Of a DNA stretch of 64,000 nucleotides, positions 25,263-34,055 are shown in pieces. A program made the translations under genes and the position numbers. Origin of the DNA: DASYKS01 sp031404815. Its GTDB lineage: Bacteria > Acidobacteriota > Thermoanaerobaculia > Multivoradales > UBA5704. How positions within the stretch are numbered: position 1 is the stretch's first letter; each line of letters begins with the position of its first letter. Under the pieces are notes generated by a model. The model saw only the letters and a program-made list of their open reading frames with translations. It was not told the origin of the DNA and ran no database searches. The stretch is taken from positions 190,808 through 254,807 of the forward strand of contig JANNIH010000054.1 in assembly GCA_031404815.1 (NCBI GenBank), read 5' to 3'.

Positions 25263-25847
25263 ATGTCCGATCCGTTGGTCCGCCTCGTTGGCGAACTCGC
25301 ACGCCTGCCTTCGATTGGCCCGAAGACCGCGAGCCGACTTGCTCACCACCTTCTCAAGGTGCCCAAGCAAGAGGCGGAATCGCTTGCGCGTGCGATCGTC
25401 GAGGTCAAAGAGAAGCTTTTCCACTGCTCCCTTTGCAACGCGATCACCGCGGTCGAACCTTGCGCTATCTGCGCCGACGTCGGACGCGACCGGACCAGAA
25501 TCTGCGTGGTCGAAGAGCCCTTCAATATCGCTCCCCTCGAACGAACCGGGGAGTTCCGTGGCCTTTACCACGTCCTACTCGGCGCGCTCTCGCCACACCG
25601 GGGAATCGGCCCTGACCGCCTGGCGATCGCCGGGCTCCTCGACCGCCTCCTTGGAGTCGAGGAGATCATCGTTGCGACCAACCCTAACGTCGAGGGCGAA
25701 GCGACCGCGCTCTACCTCGCTCGACTACTCAGATCGCGCGGTGTCCTCGTCACACGCCTCGCGTTCGGTATGCCGATTGGCGGCGATATCGAGTACACGG
25801 ACCAAGTGACGCTGGGCCGATCGCTCGCTGGCCGTCGAGAGCTCTAA
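25263..25847 (+). CDS. recR: Recombination mediator RecR
   Basis: 194 residues, RecFOR pathway. Helix-hairpin-helix LPSIGPKTASRLAHHLL at the N-terminus, then the C4 zinc finger CSLCNAITAVEPCAIC. The Toprim domain begins ICVVEEPFN and contains ATNPNVEGEATALYL; the C-terminal Walker-like GMPIGGDIEYTD is present. Normal length and motifs. RecF is encoded further right; recO is not in the window. Confidence 0.96.
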   Translation: MSDPLVRLVGELARLPSIGPKTASRLAHHLLKVPKQEAESLARAIVEVKEKLFHCSLCNAITAVEPCAICADVGRDRTRICVVEEPFNIAPLERTGEFRGLYHVLLGALSPHRGIGPDRLAIAGLLDRLLGVEEIIVATNPNVEGEATALYLARLLRSRGVLVTRLAFGMPIGGDIEYTDQVTLGRSLAGRREL

Positions 25848-25851
25848 GGGG

Positions 25852-27174
25852 ATGGATCAGCCCTCACGACTCGTTCGAGGAGACCTTTCGCCGCGAATCG
25901 TCACGCCCCCTCCAGGGCCTCGATCACGGGCACTATGCATCGAACTCGATCGCCACCTCGCTCCCGGTCAGTCGACGGTCGTCGGGGGAGAGCCTGCCCT
26001 CGTTTGGGAAGAGGCCCTCGGAAGTAACGTCCTTGATGTCGATGGCAATCTCTTTGTCGATCTGACCGCCGGCTTTGGCGTCGCCGCCATCGGCCATCGA
26101 CGGGCGGAGATCCTTGGCGCGATTGCCCACCAGGGGGCGCGCCTCATCCATGCTCTCGGCGATGTCGCTGCGCATCCGGCTCGTGTCGAACTCGCGCGGC
26201 GCCTCGCCCTCTGGGCACCGATTGCAAAAGAGAAGGACGAGATCCAGACCTTCTTTGCGGTCTCAGGTGCCGAGGCAATCGAGATCGCGCTCAAGACCTC
26301 CTTGGCGGCTACTGGCAAACCAGGAGTCATCGCTTTCGATCCGGGGTATCACGGCCTCACCCTCGGCGCGCTCGCCGTCTCGTCCCGACCGCTCTTTCGA
26401 GCACCTTTTGTTGCCCACCTCCACTCACACGTCGAGCGCTTCCCTTTCGGTGGACCTCTCGGTCCTCTCGCCAAGCGCCTGGGCCGCGGCGACATCGGTG
26501 CTGTCATCTTCGAACCGGTCGTTGGCCGGGAGGGTGTCTTGTTCCCCCCTTCCGGTTGGCTTGCCTCCCTTGCAGAACTTGGCCGGAGCGCCGGAGCCCT
26601 GCTCATCGCCGACGAGATCTTCTCCGGCTTTGGCCGCACAGGGCACCGCTTTGCGGTCGAGGCCGAGGGAGTCCGTCCTGATCTTCTCTGCTGCGGCAAG
26701 GCGCTCGGCGGTGGCCTGCCGATCGCAGCAGTGCTCGCAAACCGCCAAACCTTCGGCGCTTGGATCACCCCCGGCGAAGCGCTGCACACGGCTACCTTCG
26801 CTGCCCACCCTCTTGCCTGCGCAGCGGCTCTCGCGACGCTCGACATTCTGGAACAAGAGAACCTGCCAGATCGAGCGTTCGCCCACGGTGAGACGCTCTT
26901 GCCTCGGCTCTCGAAATGGCCGAGCCGCTTCGCTCCGGTCGCGGCGGCAAGGGGACGCGGACTGCTTTGGGGAATCGAACTCCGCTCGGCTCTAGAAGCA
27001 AAGCGCCTGGTCGCCGGAGCACTCGGTCGCGGAGTCCTTCTTCTCGCCGGGGGGCCGCGAGGAAACGTCGCCCAAATCGCGCCGCCACTCACCATCACCT
27101 CAAAACAGTTGGAGCGCTCCCTCGACCTTATTGAGTCGGTCCTCGGAGCAATGCACAAAGACAGTAACGCGTGA
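25852..27174 (+). CDS. Class III PLP aminotransferase
   Basis: 440 residues. VLDVDGNLFVDLTAGFGVAAIGH is the standard start of the fold. SGAEAIEIALK binds the PLP phosphate, LLIADEIFSGFGRTG holds the PLP-contacting Asp, and CCGKALGGGLPIAAV contains the Schiff-base lysine. TATFAAHPLACAAAL completes the site. The family includes ornithine, 4-aminobutyrate, acetylornithine and beta-amino-acid transaminases; substrate cannot be assigned. It starts four bases after recR with AAGGGG as ribosome site. Its stop overlaps the next start. Confidence 0.88.
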   Translation: MDQPSRLVRGDLSPRIVTPPPGPRSRALCIELDRHLAPGQSTVVGGEPALVWEEALGSNVLDVDGNLFVDLTAGFGVAAIGHRRAEILGAIAHQGARLIHALGDVAAHPARVELARRLALWAPIAKEKDEIQTFFAVSGAEAIEIALKTSLAATGKPGVIAFDPGYHGLTLGALAVSSRPLFRAPFVAHLHSHVERFPFGGPLGPLAKRLGRGDIGAVIFEPVVGREGVLFPPSGWLASLAELGRSAGALLIADEIFSGFGRTGHRFAVEAEGVRPDLLCCGKALGGGLPIAAVLANRQTFGAWITPGEALHTATFAAHPLACAAALATLDILEQENLPDRAFAHGETLLPRLSKWPSRFAPVAAARGRGLLWGIELRSALEAKRLVAGALGRGVLLLAGGPRGNVAQIAPPLTITSKQLERSLDLIESVLGAMHKDSNA

Positions 27175-27740
27175 ACGCCTTGCCACACTTCAAGATCGCT
27201 TTCATCGGCACTCATGGCGTCGGCAAGACGACGCTCTGCTATGGACTGGCGGCTCTACTCAAGGCGCGCGACCTCTCGGTCGAGGTTGTACACGAGGTCG
27301 CCCGCCGCTGCCCTCTGCCGATCAACGAAGAGACGTCTGTCGCCGCCCAGACCTGGATCCTCCACTCCCAGATCGCCGAGGAGATCCAGGCGGAGGGCCG
27401 CTATCCGGTGGTGGTCTGCGACCGAAGCGTCCTCGACAACTATGTTTACCTCCTGCTAGCCGCAGGCCGGCAGAATTCCCTCGAGACGCTGATCGAAAAC
27501 TGGGTGGCAACGTACGACCTGCTCGTCCATGTGCCAATCGTCTTTTCTCCTTCACCGGACGGCATCCGCTCTCAAAACACCAGCTTCCAAGCGGCGGTCG
27601 AACAGCGCCTCAACCGCGAGCTCAACCATCGCGGTTTGTTCGCCCTCCGCCTCGATCCAGGCCACCGCGAAAGCTGGCTCGAATCCGTTGAACGCGAGGT
27701 CTGGGCGCGCCTTCGTCCAACACAGCTGCCTTTGCTTTGA
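27171..27740 (+). CDS. P-loop NTPase of the AAA_28 / NadR-kinase type
   Basis: 189 residues. Walker A is FIGTHGVGKTTL (about 11-22). VVHEVARRCPLPINEE and VVVCDRSVLDNYVYLL (Walker B-like Asp followed by Arg) match the nucleoside/ribosylnicotinamide kinase-like group. The C-terminus is short. Start is a GTG at 27171 overlapping the aminotransferase stop by 4 bases, so translation is coupled. A small-molecule kinase is likely; the substrate is unknown. Confidence 0.72.
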   Translation: MNALPHFKIAFIGTHGVGKTTLCYGLAALLKARDLSVEVVHEVARRCPLPINEETSVAAQTWILHSQIAEEIQAEGRYPVVVCDRSVLDNYVYLLLAAGRQNSLETLIENWVATYDLLVHVPIVFSPSPDGIRSQNTSFQAAVEQRLNRELNHRGLFALRLDPGHRESWLESVEREVWARLRPTQLPLL

Positions 27741-27762
27741 GCTGGGCTAGAATCATCAGATC

Positions 27763-28749
27763 GTGGCCCTATCTCCTCTGTTACTTCGCCGCTGGGACTT
27801 GTTTGCCCATTTCAGTGATCCCCAACTCGACCACCTCGCCGAGCACGTCAATCGTCTCCGCTTCGACGCCGGTTCCGCCGTCCTCAAGGAGGGAGAGCCT
27901 TCCCTCGGGGCATACCTAATCGAGAGTGGCGAGGTTCTCATCGAACGGAACACTCCCTACGGGCGTTTCGAGCTTGCTCGGCTCGGCCCCGGAGATCTGT
28001 TCGGCGAGACCAGCTTCGTCGATGGCCATGCCCGTTCGGGAAACGCCACCGCTACGACCGAAACCGCCCTGCTGACTCTTCAATCCGACGTTCTCGAACC
28101 GGCCCTCGAAAAGGACCAGAAGCTTAAGCTTTCTCTGTATTGGAGTTTTTGGAAGAGCCTGTCCCAAAAGCTCCGCGCCACCAACGACAAACTCACCCGG
28201 TTCTTCTCGACCTCCAGCCCGCCGATCGCCTCTCCAAACGCGATCGGGGCTCAGGCTTTCGGTGATTTTCGGGTCGACCTGGCTTCGAAGCGCAGGTTGT
28301 TCCAGGAACAAAAACTCTCAAATCTGGAGATCAACTTCCTCGCGTCCCTCTCAAAAGAGAAGAAGCTCGCACCAAACCAGGTTCTCTTTCGGGAAGGTGA
28401 GGTCGGAGACTCGATGTACGTGGTCCTTGAAGGACGGATTATGATCAGCAAATACATCCCGGGTGCCGGCGAGGAGGCCCTCGCCTTCCTTGAGCGCGGC
28501 GACTACTTCGGTGAAATGGCGCTGATCGACCACCAACCTCGCTCGGCGGATGCCACAGCCCACGAACAGGAGGCGGTGGTACTCGCGATCCCCCGCGAGG
28601 TGCTCGAAGGAATCCTCGATATCCAGAAGATCTCTTCACACAACCTGCTTAAGATCCTCTGTAACCTGGTCGCGACCCGTCTACGCGAGATCGACGATAA
28701 GATCATAGGTTGGTTCATTCTGGCAGGCGGCTCCAGCGGGTCTTCCTGA
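27763..28749 (+). CDS. Protein with two cyclic-nucleotide-binding domains
   Basis: 328 residues. First cNMP domain about 10-115 (AVLKEGEPSLGAYLIESGEV, GDLFGETSFVDGHARSGNATA). A helical linker of about 60 residues follows. Second domain about 195-310 (VLFREGEVGDSMYVVLEGRI, ERGDYFGEMALIDHQPRSADATA). The second domain has the canonical GE and R-S-A phosphate-binding cassette; the first has GET and RSGNA. There is no DNA-binding or catalytic domain. Likely a ligand-responsive adaptor (inference). GTG start. The 3' end overlaps mutY by 35 bases. Confidence 0.85.
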   Translation: MALSPLLLRRWDLFAHFSDPQLDHLAEHVNRLRFDAGSAVLKEGEPSLGAYLIESGEVLIERNTPYGRFELARLGPGDLFGETSFVDGHARSGNATATTETALLTLQSDVLEPALEKDQKLKLSLYWSFWKSLSQKLRATNDKLTRFFSTSSPPIASPNAIGAQAFGDFRVDLASKRRLFQEQKLSNLEINFLASLSKEKKLAPNQVLFREGEVGDSMYVVLEGRIMISKYIPGAGEEALAFLERGDYFGEMALIDHQPRSADATAHEQEAVVLAIPREVLEGILDIQKISSHNLLKILCNLVATRLREIDDKIIGWFILAGGSSGSS

Positions 28750-29848
28750 CCTTCTCTGTCTCATCCCTTGCTTCGCGGACCTTATTCTCGGCCTTTCCGC
28801 ACCTGGACAGAATCTTTCCCAGCAGCGAAGAGGCCGGGAGGTTCATGATCTCTTCCTTGGAGAACCAACCCGCTTCAGGTCCTTCCCGAACCTCTCCGTC
28901 GCCAATGACTTTACCGCGACAAACCACCACCCTTAAATCTCTAAACGTGATGCTGTGGCGTACCTTGCCTATCCGCTCACCGAGGTTCCATCTTCCGCCG
29001 TATCGCCTTCCTAGTTCCGCCGCCCCATCACCGCTGCCGGCTACAAACCAGGGCACTTCCCAAAGACCTGCCAACAGCGAGCTGTCGTCCGGCCGACGAA
29101 ACAGGAGCGTTCTCCGCTCCTGGTCTTCGACGACGACCGCCTCGAGAAACACCTCCTCGCTATTGCGCACGACAGCGGACTTGGGAAAGCCCTCGACCTC
29201 GCCTTTCTCGAACGCTCTACACCCCTCCGCCAACGGACAGAGAAGACATCTCGGCCGTTTGGGAACGCAGATCGTGGCACCCAGTTCCATCATCGCCTGA
29301 TTAGAGTCACCCGCTCTTGACCGGTCGAGAAGCTTTGCCGCTGCATCGAGAAGCCTTCGGCGCGCCCCGGCCCTCTTGACGTTCCCTTCCTCGGCGAGCC
29401 TGCGAGCCAGGACCCTCTCTACGTTGCCGTCGAGAACCGGTACTGCGACGCCAAAGCAGATGCTCCCGATCGCAGCTGCAGTGTAGGCACCAACGCCCGG
29501 CAACCTGAGGAGACCCTCCAGCGTGGTTGGAAACGCCCCTCCACCTGCCACCACCTGTCGCGCTGCAGCGTGGAGCTGCCGCGCGCGACGGTAGTAACCG
29601 AGCCCAGACCACGCGACCAGAACTTCGTCGATCGACGCGGCGGCGAGGGCATGCACCGACGGGAATTTAGCCAGGAACCTCCCGTAGAACGGCCGCGCCG
29701 TCTCGACCTGTGTCTGCTGCAACATGATCTCCGACAACCATACTCTGTAAGGATCCCGATCCCTCCGCCACGGCAGATCGCGACGATTCCTGTCGAACCA
29801 CTCCAACAATGCGCCGGCATCCGCCGTCGGTTCTACTTGATCAGGCAT
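28715..29848 (-). CDS. mutY: Adenine DNA glycosylase MutY
   Basis: 377 residues; removes A mispaired with 8-oxoguanine. Catalytic E40 in WLSEIMLQQTQVE, helix-hairpin-helix LPGVGAYTAAAIGS with Asp in VPVLDGNVERVLA, and the 4Fe-4S loop CVPKRPRCLLCPLAEGC (spacing 6-2-5). The C-terminal NUDIX-like domain (from about 240, ending before a basic tail) recognises 8-oxoG. All key residues are present. It faces away from dnaA across a 237-base gap. Confidence 0.95.
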   Translation of the reverse strand: MPDQVEPTADAGALLEWFDRNRRDLPWRRDRDPYRVWLSEIMLQQTQVETARPFYGRFLAKFPSVHALAAASIDEVLVAWSGLGYYRRARQLHAAARQVVAGGGAFPTTLEGLLRLPGVGAYTAAAIGSICFGVAVPVLDGNVERVLARRLAEEGNVKRAGARRRLLDAAAKLLDRSRAGDSNQAMMELGATICVPKRPRCLLCPLAEGCRAFEKGEVEGFPKSAVVRNSEEVFLEAVVVEDQERRTLLFRRPDDSSLLAGLWEVPWFVAGSGDGAAELGRRYGGRWNLGERIGKVRHSITFRDLRVVVCRGKVIGDGEVREGPEAGWFSKEEIMNLPASSLLGKILSRCGKAENKVREARDETEKVRKTRWSRLPE

Positions 29849-30085
29849 AGAAACGAAGCCTCTCCCATCGCCGACTCAACCACCTACGGTCCGGCCTACT
29901 TTGCGATTCGCTAGTGGTTTGGCTCCGTCCAGGCCACCCTTGCGGGGGTCCCTGCGATGCTGTTACCCTGGCTCTGAGTCTGCGCACCACGGTCACCTCG
30001 TTTCCGACTATCGCTCTCGACTAAAAATTCTGAGATTTGAGAAACCCTGAATATCTTGTTTTTCTTCTGACCGGTCACTATTTCT

Positions 30086-31414
30086 ATGCCTCCTCAAACA
30101 CCCTGGTTGCAGCTTCAACGAGAACTTCAACGGATTCTCTCCGCAGAAGAGTATGAAACCTGGTTTCGCCCACTCCGTGCGCGAACCGACGCCGAACAAA
30201 GGCTCATTCTCATCGCACCAAACGAGCGCTTTCTCTCTACTCTCGAAGAGAGCTTTAGGCCCACTGTAGATCAAGCTCTGACCTCCCTAAACCAGCCGGG
30301 GTTCTCGGTTGTCTTTGCCCTTGAGGACCGCAACCTGCCCTCCTCGGAACCACTGCCGTCATTTCCTGCTCCCTCAGGTAATGCATCTATCGCGCCATCA
30401 CTCGCCTTCAACCCAAAGTACTTGTTCGACAACTTTGTCGTCGGCACCTCTAACCAGTTCGCTCATGCCGCCGCTAGAGCCGTCGCTGATCGACCTTCCT
30501 CGAGCTACAACCCTCTCTTTCTCTACGGTGGTGTCGGCCTTGGTAAGACTCACCTACTCCATGCCGTCGGCCACCAGATCCTTGCACGGCACCCACACCT
30601 TCGGGTTCTCTACCTACCTGCAGAACAATTCGTTAACGAACTGATTAACTCGATTCGCTTCGACCGAATGCCAGCCTTCCGAGAGCGCTATCGTACGATC
30701 GACGCCTTACTCATCGATGACGTCCAGTTCATCGCTAATAAAGAGAGAACTCAGGAGGAATTTTTTCACACATTCAATACATTATACACGAGTCAGAAGC
30801 AGATCATCCTTTCGTCGGACTCGTCTCCAAAAGACATTCCCACCCTCGAAGAGCGCCTTCGGAGTCGCTTCCAATGGGGGCTCATCGCTGACATTCAGCC
30901 CCCGGACCTAGAGACCAAGGTAGCTATCCTTCGCCGAAAAGCCGATTCTGAGGGCACCGAACTCCCTAATGATGTCGCAGAATTCGTCGCCCAGCAGGTA
31001 AAATCCAACATCCGCGAGCTTGAGGGTATGTTCAACCGTGTTAGCGCGTTCGCATCCCTTACCGGCAAGCCCCTCTCTCTGGATCTCGCACGAGAGACGC
31101 TACGCGACATATTAGCCCATGACGGCAGAAAACCGACCGCCGCGGAAATTACTAAAAGTGTTGCTCGCCATTACGGACTTAAAGTACTCGAAATTAAGAG
31201 TAAGAATAACTCTAAGCAGATCTCTTTTCCCCGCCAGGTCGCCATGTATCTCTGTAAGCGCCTCACTGATCTATCCTACCCAGAGATAGGAAAGCAGTTT
31301 AATGACAAACATCACTCAACAGTTATGTATTCGGTCGATAAGATCCAACAATTGCGCCAGGACGACCTCGACCTCGATCGCGTCTTACAGAATCTCGAAC
31401 GGGCCCTTTCCTAG
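30086..31414 (+). CDS. dnaA: Chromosomal replication initiator DnaA
   Basis: 442 residues. Domain I starts at PWLQLQRELQRILSAEEYETWF, and linker II is short. AAA+ domain III has Walker A GGVGLGKTH (148-156) and Walker B LLIDDVQF. The C-terminal DNA-binding domain carries DKHHSTVMYSVDKI, the DnaA-box signature. Third codon positions look AT-richer than in neighbours. The 237 bases upstream become AT-rich from about 30021; I saw no clear DnaA box there. It is followed by the likely oriC and dnaN. Confidence 0.97.
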   Translation: MPPQTPWLQLQRELQRILSAEEYETWFRPLRARTDAEQRLILIAPNERFLSTLEESFRPTVDQALTSLNQPGFSVVFALEDRNLPSSEPLPSFPAPSGNASIAPSLAFNPKYLFDNFVVGTSNQFAHAAARAVADRPSSSYNPLFLYGGVGLGKTHLLHAVGHQILARHPHLRVLYLPAEQFVNELINSIRFDRMPAFRERYRTIDALLIDDVQFIANKERTQEEFFHTFNTLYTSQKQIILSSDSSPKDIPTLEERLRSRFQWGLIADIQPPDLETKVAILRRKADSEGTELPNDVAEFVAQQVKSNIRELEGMFNRVSAFASLTGKPLSLDLARETLRDILAHDGRKPTAAEITKSVARHYGLKVLEIKSKNNSKQISFPRQVAMYLCKRLTDLSYPEIGKQFNDKHHSTVMYSVDKIQQLRQDDLDLDRVLQNLERALS

Positions 31415-31664
31415 CCCTTGGCTACACCCTTTGAACCTGTGAATATTCTGCGGAAAGAACTGTGGATCCCTCGTCTACCTGCTTCCTGCCGCCCTGTCGT
31501 TCCACAACCATACACAACCTATCCACAACCGGCCCTCAGCCCCAGCCATATCACCAACCCGTTTAGCCACCGCACTTCCGGACCAATTCCGCAGATCCGC
31601 AGCGCCTTCTACCTACGGCTACTGTGAGATATGATCATAGGTCTCAGGTAGGGAGAAGAAGAGC
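31415..31664. other. oriC: Probable origin of replication (oriC) between dnaA and dnaN
   Basis: 250 bases without a gene. DnaA-box-like 9-mers: CTATCCACA at 31519-31527 (8 of 9 to TTATCCACA), reverse TGTGGATCC at 31461-31469 and TGTGAATAT at 31438-31446 (7 of 9 each), and weaker CCATACACA at 31508-31516 and CGTTCCACA at 31498-31506. The last three share CACAACC and are spaced about 10-11 bases apart, so they lie on one face of the helix. Location next to dnaA supports the call. Confidence 0.7.
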
Positions 31665-32759
31665 ATGGAACTTCGTGTCTCACGCAGTGATTTCTTGGCC
31701 GAACTCTCGCCGATGCTAGGAATAGCCGAGAAGAAGACGACTATCCCGGTGCTCTCGCACCTCCTCCTTCAGGCTCGCGACGCTCGATTGTCGCTGGCCG
31801 CGACTGACCTCGACGTATCGCTCACGAGTTGGTGCGATGCCGAAGTCCAAGAACCTGGAGGAATCGCGGTTCAAGCGCGAAAATTTACCGAGATAGTAGG
31901 CTCCCTGACCGGCGACGAGGTAACTCTCGTTCTGGACGAACCTCGAATTCTCTCGGTACGGGCGGGCCGCTCGAGGTTTAAAATTCATGGGCTGTCCCCA
32001 GACGACTTCCCTACCTTGCCCACTGTTGAGCCCACCCGCCGGATGGAGCTTCCGTTTGGCGACCTCAAAAGGATGATATCGAAGGTGTTTTTCGCTGTTT
32101 CTGCGGAGGAATCGCGTTTTCAGTTGAATGGTGCGCTGATTAAGCTTAAAGGGGACAGCGTCGAGATGGTAGCGACCGACGGCCACCGATTAGCGCTCGT
32201 CGAGCGAACCGTCCCGGGCGCTGGAGAGGATTCGGTATTGGCGCCGCGAAAGGCCCTTCAAGAGCTTCAGCGTTTCGAGGGGGATGGGGTGATTGTTTTC
32301 GCGCGCGGAGAACACCATCTGTCGTTTGGCTTAAACCGGCGTGAACTCATCTGTCGAATTCTCGAGGGCACCTTCCCAGACTATGAGCGAGTGATTGCAC
32401 GGGATAACGACAAGCGAGCGGTGTTCGACCGCCGAGCACTCGGCGATGCGGTGAAAAGGGTCGCGTTGATGACGGGGGACAGAGCTCGGGCCGTTCGTCT
32501 CGACATGCAAGAGGGTCAAGTAACCGTCTCGGCAGTCAACCAGGACCTCGGCGAAGCAGTAGAAGAGCTGGCTTGCGAATACAGTGGCCCGGAGATCAGA
32601 GTGGGTATCAACCCGGACTACATGGCCCAGTTTCTCGCGGCTGTGGATACAGAAAAAGTAAAATTTGATCTTAAAGATGAAAATACTCAGTGCGTTGGCT
32701 ATCCTGTGGACGGTACCGATGTCCGGTACCTCTGCGTGATCATGCCGATGAGGATTTGA
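31665..32759 (+). CDS. dnaN: DNA polymerase III beta clamp
   Basis: 364 residues, three-domain sliding clamp. The N-terminus MELRVSRSDFLAELSPM, the motif PVLSHLLLQARD in domain I, AVSAEESRFQLNGALIK at the domain II entry and the C-terminal YLCVIMPMRI (the end that forms the partner-binding pocket) are all present. GGGAGAAGAAGAGC lies before the ATG. It precedes recF by 18 bases. Confidence 0.96.
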   Translation: MELRVSRSDFLAELSPMLGIAEKKTTIPVLSHLLLQARDARLSLAATDLDVSLTSWCDAEVQEPGGIAVQARKFTEIVGSLTGDEVTLVLDEPRILSVRAGRSRFKIHGLSPDDFPTLPTVEPTRRMELPFGDLKRMISKVFFAVSAEESRFQLNGALIKLKGDSVEMVATDGHRLALVERTVPGAGEDSVLAPRKALQELQRFEGDGVIVFARGEHHLSFGLNRRELICRILEGTFPDYERVIARDNDKRAVFDRRALGDAVKRVALMTGDRARAVRLDMQEGQVTVSAVNQDLGEAVEELACEYSGPEIRVGINPDYMAQFLAAVDTEKVKFDLKDENTQCVGYPVDGTDVRYLCVIMPMRI

Positions 32760-32777
32760 CGAGAGATCGTTTATCCC

Positions 32778-33851
32778 GTGCTCGTGCGCTTGGAAGCGGG
32801 TAACTTCCGCAATCTCGCTGACCTCGATCTGTCGCTCGCGCCGGGCAGCCATCTTTTTTTGGGACCGAATGGAGCTGGCAAGAGTAGCGTTCTAGAAGCG
32901 ATCTACTATCTGGCCACCACCCGTAGCTTCAGGGCGCGACAAGTCGCAGACTGTGTGCGACATGGGGGTGAGGGTTTTAGGACCGCCGGTGAAGTGGAGA
33001 AAGGAAGCCGATTAAGCCTCATGTCCGGCTTCTTCGGAGGAAAAAAGATTCGGACGGTCAATGACAAAGGAACCAGTCTTGCCGATCACCTAGCGGTGTT
33101 GCCCGTGGTCTCGTGGGCGACTGGCGACTCGGAGATTTTAACCGGATTGCCGATCTTCAGACGCCGCTTACTCGATCGGGGAGTTCTCGGTCTTGAGCCG
33201 GCCTCCTTAGCCGTCCTAGAGCGCTTCCGCCGAGCGTTGATGCAAAAAAGGGAGATTTTAGTACGAAGCCAAGGAACGATATCCGAGGAACTTCTCTCCT
33301 GGAACGGTGTCCTGGCAGGTGCGATTAGCGAGTTGGCCGAGCTCCGGAATCAGTTCTTTATTAGGCTCCGCTCTCACTTAGGCAGAGTTCTAGCGGAACT
33401 CGACCTCTCATTTCCTCTTATAGAGATCTTCTATCGCCCCTCTCCCTCTTCTGCTCTCCAAGGGGAAGAAGAGATTCTTCAGAGTTTGGAGCGGCTTGCC
33501 GATCGAGAGATCCGCAGAGGAGGGCCGCTTGTGGGCTCGCAGCGCGACGAGATCGAGATTGTCTGGGGGGGCAGAGACATTAGAAGCGTCGCCTCGGCTG
33601 GAGAACGCAAAGTTCTCGGCCTGGCGATCCTCGTAGCCCACGGGAGGGTGTTGAGCGAGGCGGGACGAGAGGCGCTGGTTCTTTTGGACGATGCAGATGC
33701 AGAACTCGCTACACCAACACTGGGCGCCGTATGGAGGACGCTGGCCTCTGCTCGACAAGTGTTGACCACCTCCAGCCGACCGCAGGCCTGGCTCTCCGTG
33801 CCGGTGGATCGCGTCTGGAAGGTGGAAAAAGGGACGATCTCGCCGATCTGA
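32778..33851 (+). CDS. recF: DNA replication and repair protein RecF
   Basis: 357 residues. Walker A GPNGAGKSS (29-37), followed by EAIYYLATTRSFRARQ. The ABC signature region is degenerate but recognisable in the C-terminal part: SAGERKVLGLAILVAHG, then Walker B ALVLLDDADAEL (usually LLDDVFSEL, so the final stretch varies). It loads RecA at gaps with RecO and RecR. GTG start at 32778. The 204 bases after it hold no gene I can support. Confidence 0.93.
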   Translation: MLVRLEAGNFRNLADLDLSLAPGSHLFLGPNGAGKSSVLEAIYYLATTRSFRARQVADCVRHGGEGFRTAGEVEKGSRLSLMSGFFGGKKIRTVNDKGTSLADHLAVLPVVSWATGDSEILTGLPIFRRRLLDRGVLGLEPASLAVLERFRRALMQKREILVRSQGTISEELLSWNGVLAGAISELAELRNQFFIRLRSHLGRVLAELDLSFPLIEIFYRPSPSSALQGEEEILQSLERLADREIRRGGPLVGSQRDEIEIVWGGRDIRSVASAGERKVLGLAILVAHGRVLSEAGREALVLLDDADAELATPTLGAVWRTLASARQVLTTSSRPQAWLSVPVDRVWKVEKGTISPI

Positions 33852-34055
33852 GGCGCGCGTCGGTCAAAAGTTTCGACCACCGCCGCTAACCCCTTTTTTT
33901 TCAAGGGCCTACGGTTCGCCAAAACGGTCTTCTTGTGGTATTCTTCGCAGATCTCGAAGGCCCCGGCCTTTTTGGTCATCTGAATTTTCCGAGACACCAT
34001 CAGAGCCGCGGTCAGCCCCGGTAGCGAATCCAGCAGACGACGGAGAACCACAGTT

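Noticed and set aside
33852..34055. Minus-strand frame and poly-T run after recF
   Set aside because: The frame runs far into recF antisense, and the T run near 33897 is not preceded by a good GC stem, so neither a gene nor a terminator is supported.
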